Source of the DNA: Pseudomonadota bacterium
GTDB lineage: Bacteria > Pseudomonadota > Gammaproteobacteria > Burkholderiales > SCOH01
Direction of reading: 5' to 3'
Assembly: GCA_030917985.1 (NCBI GenBank)
Contig: JAUPTR010000058.1
Coordinates: 1-18,485 of the forward strand
Length of the DNA: 18,485 bases
Program-made: the position numbers and the translations under genes
Shown: one piece after another, positions 1-6,644 of the stretch
Layout: each line of letters begins with the position of its first letter
How positions within the stretch are numbered: position 1 is the first letter of the stretch
The notes under the pieces: generated by a model
What the model was told of the DNA's origin: nothing
Database searches by the model: none
The model's input: only the letters and a program-made list of their open reading frames with translations

Positions 1-654
1 CCCGGCCAGCCACTGGCCGACCGGCAACAGCAGCAGCGCGTGGCTGGCCAGCCGTAGCGCCAGGTTCAGATCATGCAGCACCACCAGCGCGGCGCGCGGG
101 CCTTGTTGCTGCCAGTGGCGCAGTTGTTGTTGCAGCGCCTGCTGGTGCGCCGGGTCGAGGTGATTGCTGGGTTCATCCAGCAACAGCAGGGGTGCATCCT
201 GCGCCAGCACCATTGCCAGCGCCACGCGCTGACGTTCGCCGCCAGACAGGCTGCGCACATCGCGTTGCGCCAGATCGGCCACGTCCATCTGCGCCAGCGC
301 GGCGTGGGCGATGGCCAGATCGGCGGGCGAATCCCAGTTGCCGCCGTGGGCAAAACGCCCGAGCAACACGGTTTGCAGCACCGACAGGCCGAATACGTCG
401 GACTGGTGTTGCGGCAGGTAGGCGCGACGTGCTGCCTGCTCGGCTGCAGACCAATCCTGTAGCGGCTTGCCGGCCAGGCTGCAGGCCCCGCCAGATGGCG
501 CTTGCAGGCCTGCCAGTGTGCGCAGCAGGGTGCTCTTGCCGCTGCCGTTGCGGCCCAGCAGGCACCAGACCTGCCCGGCCTGAATCTGTAGATCGAGGCT
601 GCGTATCAGAGGCCGCGTGCCAATGCTGATATCAAGCTGGCGCAGTTCAAGCAT
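1..654 (-). CDS. ABC transporter ATP-binding protein, BtuD/FecE type (3' end missing)
   Basis: This is the cytoplasmic ATPase that would power corrinoid import through the permease encoded just upstream. The 218 visible residues carry every catalytic motif in order: Walker A GRNGSGKST (34-42), Q-loop Q82 in LPQH, signature LSGGERQ (136-142), Walker B LLLLDEP (156-162), D-loop NHLD and switch histidine H194 in LHD. The family is usually about 250-260 residues, so only a short C-terminal piece is lost beyond the window edge. The ATG lies inside the end of the permease gene (8-nt overlap), which indicates translational coupling. The motifs place it in the siderophore/haem/cobalamin importer subfamily. 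The cobalamin assignment rests on the riboswitch and btuB at the head of the operon, not on the ATPase itself. Confidence 0.93.
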   Translation of the reverse strand, partial: MLELRQLDISIGTRPLIRSLDLQIQAGQVWCLLGRNGSGKSTLLRTLAGLQAPSGGACSLAGKPLQDWSAAEQAARRAYLPQHQSDVFGLSVLQTVLLGRFAHGGNWDSPADLAIAHAALAQMDVADLAQRDVRSLSGGERQRVALAMVLAQDAPLLLLDEPSNHLDPAHQQALQQQLRHWQQQGPRAALVVLHDLNLALRLASHALLLLPVGQWLAG

Positions 655-1657
655 GGCGGCGCTCGCGGGCCAGTTGCAGCAAAAACAGCGGTACGCCGAT
701 CAGCGCGGTTAGCACGCCCACCGGCAGTTGCTGCGGTACCAGCACGGTGCGCGCCAGGGTATCGGCCAGCAGCAGAAAACTGCCACCCGCCAGCGCGCAA
801 GCCGGCAACAGCAGGCGCTGATCGTTGCCGAGCGCCATGCGGCAGGCGTGCGGCACAATCAGGCCGACAAAGCCGATGCTGCCGGCAGTGGTGACCGAGG
901 TGGCGGCCAGCAGCGCGGCAATCACAAACAGATTGCGGCGCAAGGGCGCGACATTCACACCGAGCGACGTCGCCAGTGTTGGCCCCAGTGCCAGCACATT
1001 CAGCGAGCGCGCCTGGCGCAGCGCCCAGAGCAGGGCCAGCAGCAACAGGGCGCCGGGCCACCAGCGCCATTCGGCGCCGCCAAGGTCGCCCATCAGCCAG
1101 AACACCATGCTGCGCAACTGTCCGTCTGGCGCCAGCGCCAGCAGCAAGGTAACCAGCGCCCCCCAGCCAGCCGACAGCACTACGCCGGTCAGCAGCAGCC
1201 TTGGGCTGTGGTCCGCCAGGCGCTCGCTGGCGAGCAGATCGCGCCGGGCAAACAGGGCCACCAGCGCCATCGATACGAGTGCCCCGGCAAATGCGGCGGC
1301 GTCGATCATCCAGGCGGCCGCCGCCAGCAGCATCGCCAGCAGTGCGCCCACCGCCGAGCCGCCGGACAAGCCCAGAATATAAGGATCAGCCAGCGGATTG
1401 CGCAGCAGCAATTGCATCAGCGCGCCAGACAAGGCCAGCGAGCCGCCGGTGACAAAAGCCAGCCAGCCGCGTTCCAGCCGCAGTTGCAACACGCTGTGGC
1501 TGATCGAGGGCTGACTGGTGAAAAAATCCTGCCACAGGCCCGGCAGCGAGATGCTGACCGAGCCCATGAGCAAAGCCAGCAACAGCGCCAGCCCGGCCAG
1601 CAACAGCAGGGTTGTCAGCAGCAGGGCAAAGCGGCGCGGTGTGGCAAGAGCGTGCAT
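647..1657 (-). CDS. FecCD/BtuC-family ABC transporter permease
   Basis: This 336-residue, very hydrophobic protein should span the inner membrane about ten times and dimerise as the channel of a BtuCD-like importer. Family hallmarks are the N-terminal anchor rich in Leu and Ala (about 12-32), the segment RNPLADPYILGLSGGSAVGA after the second or third helix, and the late segment GSIGFVGLIVPHACRM with the LLLPACAL stretch after it. These are typical of BtuC and FecCD permeases, and BtuC is about 326 residues. The ATG at 1657 gives the normal N-terminus; the frame stays open further upstream but that part reads inside btuB. The start lies 8 nt after the btuB stop and has no clear Shine-Dalgarno, so reinitiation by ribosomes finishing btuB is likely. 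The substrate is inferred to be cobalamin from the riboswitch-led operon. Confidence 0.92.
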   Translation of the reverse strand: MHALATPRRFALLLTTLLLLAGLALLLALLMGSVSISLPGLWQDFFTSQPSISHSVLQLRLERGWLAFVTGGSLALSGALMQLLLRNPLADPYILGLSGGSAVGALLAMLLAAAAWMIDAAAFAGALVSMALVALFARRDLLASERLADHSPRLLLTGVVLSAGWGALVTLLLALAPDGQLRSMVFWLMGDLGGAEWRWWPGALLLLALLWALRQARSLNVLALGPTLATSLGVNVAPLRRNLFVIAALLAATSVTTAGSIGFVGLIVPHACRMALGNDQRLLLPACALAGGSFLLLADTLARTVLVPQQLPVGVLTALIGVPLFLLQLARERRHA

Positions 1658-1665
1658 CGACGTTA

Positions 1666-3516
1666 TCAATAGCGGTAGTTGAGGCTGACAAACAGATTGC
1701 GGCGTGGCGTGGCGTAGTCCTTGGCCAGTTCGTATTGCTTGTCGAGGCTGTTTTCCAGCGTAGCCGCCAGTTGCAGACGCTTGTCGATATCGTAGCTGGC
1801 GTTCAGGTTGAGCAGGCCATAACCCGGCAGAACCTCGTTGTTGGCTGCGTCGTTGTAACGCTTGCTGCTGCCCAGTAGCGTTGCACCAGCGGCAAATTGT
1901 TGCCATTGCTGGCTGATGCCGATGGCGCCGTGGCGCTTGGCGCGGCGTGCCAGTTGTTTGCCATTGCTGTCGTCCTGCGGGTTTTGCCAGTCGCCCGAGG
2001 CTTGTAGCTTGAGGCTGCCAAACTGGCGGTTATAGTGCACGGTGACGCCTTCCAGCGTGGCGTTTTTCACGTTGGCGGCACAGCCCCATGGATAGCCGGG
2101 CGTGCTGCACGGGCTTTGATAATCGATCAGGTTCTTCACCCGGTTGCGATAGGCGGTGACGCCGGCTTCGGTTTGCTTCACCCGGTATTGCACGCCGATT
2201 TCGCCATTACGCGCGGTTTCCGGATCAATGCCCGTCTGGCCGTAGCCGGGGAAATACAGCTCGTTGAAGCTTGGGGCGCGGAATGCGGTGCCAAAGCTGC
2301 CGGTGGCGCGCCAGTCTGGCGCAAATTGCAGCCCGTATTGCAGCATGCCGGTCGTTTTGTCACCGTATTGCGAGTTGTCGTCATAACGCAGATTGGCTTG
2401 CAGGCTGTGCGGTGCAAAACGAACCTGATACACCGCCAGCAAGGAGTTGGTGCTGCGGCTGCCGGGGGCATCCGAGGTATAGGAGCTGGCTTCGACATGT
2501 TCTTCCAGTCGCTCCACGCCCAGCGTCAGCAACTGATTGGCCGCCACTTTCAGATCGTTCTGCCAGCCCATTTGCACCTGACGGGTGCGGAACTGGCCGG
2601 GATAGGCAGAATCGGCGGTGGCGTCGTCAACGGTCTGGCCGATCAACACGCGGCTGGTCCAGCTGTCGTTGATCCTGTCCTTGCTGCTGACCGAGCTGGC
2701 CTGCAGTTTCTGGTGGTCGCGGTCGTCGTAGCTGGCCGCGCTGTCGTACTGGCCGTTGAGCTTGCTGTTGAAGAAGCGCGCCGCCAGTTCGTGGCCCTCG
2801 GCCCAGTCGTAGCCGAGCAGGCCGGACTGGCTGGCAAGACGGTAGCCGTCCTTGTCTTCGTTGTAAGAGAAGTTGTTGGGGTTGGTGATGGTGCTGTAAC
2901 CCTGGCTTTGCTCCTGCGCCACTTGCAGGGCGTAGCTCAGCTTGCCACTTTTGCCAGCCACGCCACCGTTGAACTTGCTTGTGTTCCAGCGGCCGAAACC
3001 GGCGCTGGCATTGGCTTCCAGCGGTGCAGTGGGTTTGCGGGTCTGGATGTCGATAATGCCGCCGATGGCACCTGCGCCATACAGGCTGCTGGCCGGGCCG
3101 CGCAGTATTTCGATACTGTCGACTTGTGCCAGCGGGATGGCGTTGACGGTGGCGGCACCCAGCGTGGCAGAGCCGATGCGCATGCCGTCAAGGAATACCA
3201 GCGATTGGTTGGTGTTGCTGCCGCGAATGAAAATGCTGGTGGCTGCCTGCGGGCCGCCATTGCGGTTCAGCTCAACGCCGCGCTGTGTTTGCAGTACATC
3301 GCCCAGTGCCTGCTGGCCACTGCGTGCGCTGTCGATTTCAATACGGTTGATGTCGCTCAGGGTTTGCGACAACGATTGTGGTGTGCGGCTGGCGCTGACC
3401 ACGATCGGATCAAGCGTGGTATCGGCCGTGGCATTAAGGGAGAGTGTCTGCAATGCAGCGGCGCAGGCCAGGCTCAGGGCCGGCCGGGAAAACGGAAACA
3501 ACATGGAATGCCTCAT
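1666..3516 (-). CDS. btuB: TonB-dependent vitamin B12 outer-membrane receptor BtuB
   Basis: This is an outer-membrane beta-barrel that binds cobalamin and imports it using TonB energy. Its 616 residues match the BtuB size (614 in E. coli). A signal peptide covers about residues 1-31, with cleavage after ATA. The TonB box DPIVVSAS (36-43) follows at once. The plug domain carries IFIRGSNTNQSLVFLDGMRIG and EILRGPASSLYGAGAIGGIIDI, both standard plug signatures. The rest is barrel, ending in an aromatic residue (SLNYRY). Two starts are possible: ATG at 3516 (chosen, adds MRHS and a positive charge) or ATG at 3504, which has an AGG six bases upstream. Expression should fall when cobalamin is plentiful, because the leader holds a cobalamin riboswitch. 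It is the first gene of the btuB, permease, ATPase operon. Confidence 0.93.
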   Translation of the reverse strand: MRHSMLFPFSRPALSLACAAALQTLSLNATADTTLDPIVVSASRTPQSLSQTLSDINRIEIDSARSGQQALGDVLQTQRGVELNRNGGPQAATSIFIRGSNTNQSLVFLDGMRIGSATLGAATVNAIPLAQVDSIEILRGPASSLYGAGAIGGIIDIQTRKPTAPLEANASAGFGRWNTSKFNGGVAGKSGKLSYALQVAQEQSQGYSTITNPNNFSYNEDKDGYRLASQSGLLGYDWAEGHELAARFFNSKLNGQYDSAASYDDRDHQKLQASSVSSKDRINDSWTSRVLIGQTVDDATADSAYPGQFRTRQVQMGWQNDLKVAANQLLTLGVERLEEHVEASSYTSDAPGSRSTNSLLAVYQVRFAPHSLQANLRYDDNSQYGDKTTGMLQYGLQFAPDWRATGSFGTAFRAPSFNELYFPGYGQTGIDPETARNGEIGVQYRVKQTEAGVTAYRNRVKNLIDYQSPCSTPGYPWGCAANVKNATLEGVTVHYNRQFGSLKLQASGDWQNPQDDSNGKQLARRAKRHGAIGISQQWQQFAAGATLLGSSKRYNDAANNEVLPGYGLLNLNASYDIDKRLQLAATLENSLDKQYELAKDYATPRRNLFVSLNYRY

Positions 3517-3520
3517 CTGA

Positions 3521-3540
3521 ACCGTACCACCCCGTACGGT
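3521..3540 (-). promoter_or_regulatory. Hairpin presenting the btuB Shine-Dalgarno
   Basis: A perfect 7-bp inverted repeat (ACCGTAC / GTACGGT in the transcript) flanks a six-base loop GGGGTG, ending 4 nt before the ATG at 3516. The purine-rich loop is the only Shine-Dalgarno-like sequence for that start, so the hairpin would either display it or control its access. The repeat is seen directly; its regulatory role is inference. At the DNA level it could also be a protein-binding palindrome. Confidence 0.45.
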
Positions 3541-3647
3541 AAATAAACATGAAGCGCAACAGCAGGGCAGGGCAAGGGAAGATGCCAGGCGCTGGCACAG
3601 GGCCAACACCGGTATCGCTTCCGCCTCCCCGCTGGAACGCTCAGATC

Positions 3648-3669
3648 ACACCGACCGGGTTGTCGGTGT
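3648..3669 (-). promoter_or_regulatory. Hairpin just downstream of the cobalamin aptamer
   Basis: An 8-bp perfect stem (TCACCGAC-type arms, loop of six bases AACCCG in the transcript) begins one base after the P1 stem of the aptamer. Its position suits the P13 hairpin of cobalamin riboswitches, whose loop makes a kissing contact with L5 in the bound state. No U-tract follows, so it is not an intrinsic terminator by itself. The role is inferred from position only. Confidence 0.5.
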
Positions 3670-3670
3670 A

Positions 3671-3863
3671 TTGCAGGCCGGTATCCGGGCTTGCGAGCGA
3701 CGTGTTGCCGTCGTGCTGGCCACCTTCCCAGATTCATTCAATCCAGTGGTTTGAAGGCCAGCAAATACTCGCTTACCGTTGCGGGGGCAGCACTGGATTT
3801 GGCAATCGCCACACCAGTTTCCCGTTTAACCCGAAGCACTTACGTCAATCGGGCACCTTGCAA
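3671..3863 (-). promoter_or_regulatory. Cobalamin riboswitch (aptamer)
   Basis: Read on the minus strand, the conserved cobalamin-aptamer blocks appear in the right order. They are the 5' P1/P2 strand TTGCAAGGTGCCCG, then GGGTTAAACGGGAAAC with GGTG, then GCTGCCCCCGCAACGGTAAG, then CCACTGG, then TGGGAAGG, and finally the B12 box AGCCCGGATACCGGCCTGC (about 3674-3693). The terminal CCTGCAA pairs with the initial TTGCAAGG, with one bulged A, to close P1 at 3856-3863 and 3671-3677. Known elements of this class bind adenosylcobalamin or related corrinoids and shut off the downstream gene, here btuB. The loop between the CTGG/CCAG arms of P5 is longer than in E. coli btuB and holds a small GGC-GATT-GCC hairpin. 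Confidence 0.95.
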
Positions 3864-3871
3864 CGCGGCGG

Positions 3872-3880
3872 ATTATCGCA
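3872..3880 (-). promoter_or_regulatory. Extended -10 promoter of the btuB operon
   Basis: The minus strand reads TGCGATAAT, an extended -10 element (TGn plus GATAAT, five of six consensus bases). Transcription would start about seven bases on, near 3865, which falls exactly at the first base of riboswitch P1. No good -35 hexamer is seen at 17 bases, as is often true of extended -10 promoters. Confidence 0.55.
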
Positions 3881-4004
3881 CAGAGATGCGGATTGCGGGG
3901 GCGAGATGAGGCAAGGCCCGGGAAGAAATCGCCCGCGCTTGATTTGTGTCAGGCGCCGGCAGGCGTGATGTTGAATGTGACGGAATGCAGGCTACCCGCT
4001 GCGC

Positions 4005-4022
4005 TTGTGATTGTGATTGTGA
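4005..4022 (+). repeat. Three tandem copies of TTGTGA
   Basis: A hexamer repeat TTGTGA occurs three times in a row, followed by TT. It lies in the gene-free stretch of about 230 bases between the riboswitch promoter and the stop of the SPOR gene. Each copy contains a TGTGA core like a CRP half site, but no matching TCACA half site at the usual spacing is seen, so it is recorded only as a short tandem repeat. Confidence 0.6.
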
Positions 4023-4051
4023 TTTGCCGCCGGCCTGCGGGCCGCGCTGTG

Positions 4052-4098
4052 ATTGCCTTGCAGACCGGGCTGCAGGGCCCGTCAGTATTGCCTTGCAG
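4052..4098 (+). repeat. 12-bp direct repeat beside the SPOR gene 3' end
   Basis: ATTGCCTTGCAG occurs at 4052-4063 and again at 4087-4098, 35 bases apart. Between them lies a 5-bp hairpin (4066-4081), and just left is another GC-rich hairpin (4031-4044). Neither hairpin has a T-tract on the minus strand, so no clear terminator for the SPOR gene is visible. The meaning of the repeat is unknown. Confidence 0.4.
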
Positions 4099-4110
4099 GC
4101 CAATGGCGGA

Positions 4111-4970
4111 TTATTGCCCTACCAGCACAGCCGGCAGGCCCATCTGCTTGATCTTGCGATAGGCTTCTTCGGCTTCCTGTTTGTCCTTGAACGGACCAAG
4201 CTGCACGCGGGTTTCCAGTTGTGCCTTGATGCCATTGGAGGCCAGCATCTGCTGCAGGGCGCGGGCGTTGTCATAGTTGGAAAACACGCCGATCTGGACG
4301 GTATAACCCGTGCCGGCACCCATTTTGCTGCGTGGGATTACGGGTGTGTTTTCGACTTGCGGTACCCTGGCCGGCGTTGCATCGTTGGGCAGTGGCGCCT
4401 GCGGGGCCAGGGGTTTGGCTGGGGCAAGCGGTGTGACAGCTGCGGGGTTTTTGGGTATGCCAGGCTCTACGAGTTGTGGTTTGCCCGGCAAGGTCGTCAC
4501 CGGTGCCAGTTTCGGTTGCGCCGCTACCTGTGGCGGCGGCGGGGCCTTGCCGGCAGCGGTGGTTGCCGGTTTGGGCGGAGCCGCTTCCGGGTCATGCCCT
4601 GATGCCTGCACCGGCGTTGTTGCCGGCTCTGCGGCAGGAGGCGCCTCGGGCTTGGTTTCTGTTTGTGTGCCCCCATCTTTGCTGCTGTCGGCCTCAGCCG
4701 GCTTGTCGGTCGGACTTGTTTCGGGCTTGGCGGTATCTTCCGGTTTGGCCGACGGTGCGCCAATGATGCGCGTGGCTTTTCGTCACTGGTCGGTGGTGGG
4801 TTGATCGCCACTTCAGGTGCGCTGGATTTGAATTTGTCGATCAGCGGCAGGCTGATGGCGGCGGCGCCAATCAGGCCAACGGCAATCGCTACCCGCACAA
4901 TCAGACGCTGCCTGATTTCGCGTTGTTCCTTCTCCAGTTCCGGATCGCTTGGCTTTTCGTTTTCCGACAT
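4111..4970 (-). CDS. SPOR-domain inner-membrane protein, interrupted by a frameshift
   Basis: This is a DedD/FtsN-like envelope protein: a short cytoplasmic N-terminus, one membrane helix (about 23-43), a Pro/Ala/Lys-rich periplasmic linker, and a C-terminal SPOR domain (about 222-286, starting GYTVQIGVF). SPOR domains bind denuded glycan strands at the division septum. The two parts are in different frames. The first frame runs 4970 to a stop at 4524, but after residue K65 it turns into Arg-rich sequence that looks out of frame. The second frame is open from near 4777 to the stop at 4111 and reads ATRIIGAPSAKPED from the switch. Adding one A to the AAAA run at 4777-4780 restores a 286-residue protein. 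A sequencing error, a real indel or -1 frameshifting at A-AAG are all possible. It is divergent from ndk. Confidence 0.8.
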
Positions 4971-4991
4971 GGTGTGTTTTTCCCTGATGGG

Positions 4992-5007
4992 GGGCGAACT
5001 GTCGCCC
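4992..5007. other. Small inverted repeat in the SPOR/ndk divergent region
   Basis: GGGCGA and TCGCCC form a perfect 6-bp inverted repeat around ACTG. It lies 22 bases before the SPOR gene start and 13 bases before the proposed ndk -10 element, so it could be an operator or a leader hairpin for either gene. Nothing else in the 151-bp divergent region (4971-5121) stands out apart from the ndk promoter candidate and AT-rich sequence. Confidence 0.3.
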
Positions 5008-5019
5008 TTAATCGGTATG

Positions 5020-5028
5020 TGTTAAAAT
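5020..5028 (+). promoter_or_regulatory. Candidate extended -10 promoter for ndk
   Basis: TGTTAAAAT matches an extended -10 element (TGn plus TAAAAT). A weak -35 candidate CTGTCG lies 18 bases upstream. It would give a leader of about 85 nt that is very AT-rich. The ndk start itself has a GGAG Shine-Dalgarno at about 5111-5114. Confidence 0.4.
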
Positions 5029-5121
5029 CCTTGGTCGCGTTTATTTTATAAGCAGTTGCGCTGCAAACGTAAAATAAACTTTCAGTTTTTGTTGTTATAC
5101 ATTGATTTAATGGAGATTTGA

Positions 5122-5547
5122 ATGGCTGTTGAACGCACTCTGTCGATTGTTAAGCCTGATGCTGTTGCTAAAAACGTAATCGGCCAGATTTACACCCGTT
5201 TCGAAAACGCCGGTCTGAAAGTGATCGCTGCAAAGATGAAGCAGCTGTCGCGCGCTGAAGCAGAAGGCTTCTATGCTGTTCACAAAGAACGCCCTTTCTT
5301 CAAGGATCTGGTTGATTTCATGATTTCCGGCCCGGTAATGATCCAGGCGCTGGAAGGTGAAGGCGCGATCGCCAAGAACCGCGACCTGATGGGCGCAACT
5401 GATCCGAAGAAAGCAGAAAAAGGCACCATCCGCGCCGATTTCGCTGATTCGATCGACGCTAACGCCGTACACGGTTCCGACAGCGCTGAAAACGCCGCTA
5501 TCGAAATCGCTTACTTCTTTGCTGCTTCGGAAGTTTGCAGCCGCTAA
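5122..5547 (+). CDS. ndk: Nucleoside diphosphate kinase
   Basis: Ndk moves the gamma-phosphate of ATP to other nucleoside diphosphates through a phosphohistidine intermediate, balancing the NTP and dNTP pools in the cytoplasm. The protein is 141 residues, the standard bacterial length. The N-terminal ERTLSIVKPDAV and the active-site signature NAVHGSDS with catalytic H117 are intact, as are the nucleotide-binding residues around K11 and R104. The ATG has a GGAG ribosome site about 7 bases upstream. ndk is the first gene of the plus-strand run, and its stop is only 11 nt from rlmN, so the two are probably cotranscribed. The ndk-rlmN-pilF order is common in betaproteobacteria. Confidence 0.98.
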   Translation: MAVERTLSIVKPDAVAKNVIGQIYTRFENAGLKVIAAKMKQLSRAEAEGFYAVHKERPFFKDLVDFMISGPVMIQALEGEGAIAKNRDLMGATDPKKAEKGTIRADFADSIDANAVHGSDSAENAAIEIAYFFAASEVCSR

Positions 5548-5558
5548 GCGGAAAGACC

Positions 5559-6644
5559 ATGGCAACAAACCTGCTCGACTATGATCTCGATGGTCTGACC
5601 GAATACTTCGCGTCCATCGGCGAAAAACCGTTCCGTGCCAAACAAGTGCTGCGCTGGATGCACCACTTCGGCGCTGACAATTTCGATGCGATGACCGATA
5701 TCGCCAAGAGTCTGCGCGAAAAATTGCAGAATCAGGCCGAGATTCGCGTCCCGGAGATGATCACCGGGCAGGAGTCCGACGATGGCACCCGCAAGTGGCT
5801 GCTCAACGTCGGCACCAATAATGGTGTCGAGACCGTCTTCATTCCCGAAGACGGTCGCGGCACTTTGTGCGTGTCTTCGCAGGTGGGTTGTGCGCTGGAA
5901 TGTACTTTCTGTTCCACCGGCCGCCAGGGCTTCAATCGCAATCTCTCCACCGCCGAAATCATCGGTCAGTTGTGGTGGGCCAATCGCGCCATGGGGCGTG
6001 ATCCGGGCGGTGAGCGCATCATCAGCAATGTAGTGATGATGGGCATGGGCGAGCCGCTGGCCAATTACGACAACGTGGTGCGGGCGATGCGCATCATGCT
6101 CGAAGACAACGCCTACAATCTGTCGCGCCGCCGTGTCACGCTCTCCACCTCTGGTCTGGTGCCGGCAATGGATCGACTGCGCGATGATCTGCCCGTGGCA
6201 CTGGCAGTCAGCCTGCATGCGCCAAACGATGCGCTGCGCGATGAAATCGTGCCGATCAACAAGAAATATCCCTTGCGCGAGCTGATGGCCGCCTGTGTGC
6301 GTTACATGGAAAAGGCTCCGCGCGATTTTGTCACCTTCGAATATGTGATGCTGGACGGCATCAACGACACCATCGAACACGCCCGCCAGCTGGCTGGCCT
6401 GGTGCGTGATGTGCCGTGCAAATTCAATCTGATTCCGTTTAATCCGTTTCCGAATTCCGGTTATCGTCGTTCCAGCAACGATAATATTCGCCGTTTCCGT
6501 GAATTGTTGCAGCAGGCAGGCTATGTTGTGACTACGCGCAAGACGCGCGGCGATGATATCGACGCCGCCTGTGGCCAGCTTGCAGGCCAGGTGGAAGACA
6601 AAACCAAGCGGCAGATGCGCCGCATTATCGAGATTCGTTCATGA
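5559..6644 (+). CDS. rlmN: Dual-specificity RNA methyltransferase RlmN
   Basis: RlmN is a radical SAM enzyme that methylates C2 of adenosine 2503 in 23S rRNA and A37 in some tRNAs. The 361 residues contain the [4Fe-4S] motif CxxxCxxC (C111, C115, C118), the conserved upstream cysteine C104 (GTLCVSSQVGC) and the methyl-carrying cysteine C338 in GDDIDAACGQLAG. Both mechanistic cysteines are therefore present. The segment MGMGEPLANYDNV is also typical. The start is ATG at 5559, giving MATNLLDYDLDGL; reading on upstream would run into ndk. The ribosome site GGAAAG is weak. The stop codon overlaps the pilF start by 4 nt (ATGA), a sign of translational coupling. Confidence 0.97.
   Translation: MATNLLDYDLDGLTEYFASIGEKPFRAKQVLRWMHHFGADNFDAMTDIAKSLREKLQNQAEIRVPEMITGQESDDGTRKWLLNVGTNNGVETVFIPEDGRGTLCVSSQVGCALECTFCSTGRQGFNRNLSTAEIIGQLWWANRAMGRDPGGERIISNVVMMGMGEPLANYDNVVRAMRIMLEDNAYNLSRRRVTLSTSGLVPAMDRLRDDLPVALAVSLHAPNDALRDEIVPINKKYPLRELMAACVRYMEKAPRDFVTFEYVMLDGINDTIEHARQLAGLVRDVPCKFNLIPFNPFPNSGYRRSSNDNIRRFRELLQQAGYVVTTRKTRGDDIDAACGQLAGQVEDKTKRQMRRIIEIRS

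Noticed and set aside
2035..3546. A 503-codon plus-strand open frame opposite btuB
   Set aside because: It is a shadow of btuB on the opposite strand in GC-rich DNA. The minus strand encodes a clear receptor with signal peptide and TonB box.
3648..3669. Intrinsic terminator at the hairpin after the riboswitch
   Set aside because: The stem is perfect but is followed by TGATCTGAGCG-like sequence with no U-tract, so it is better read as part of the riboswitch fold.
3513..3737. A 74-codon minus-strand reading frame across the riboswitch leader
   Set aside because: It runs through the B12 box and leader hairpins, has no similarity I recognise, and its composition fits non-coding RNA. The riboswitch explains the sequence.
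4031..4081. Terminator for the SPOR gene
   Set aside because: The two GC-rich hairpins here have 5-bp stems and no T-tract on the minus strand.
5544..6380. A 278-codon minus-strand open frame opposite rlmN
   Set aside because: It is antisense to a gene with all its catalytic motifs, and its translation has no recognisable domain.
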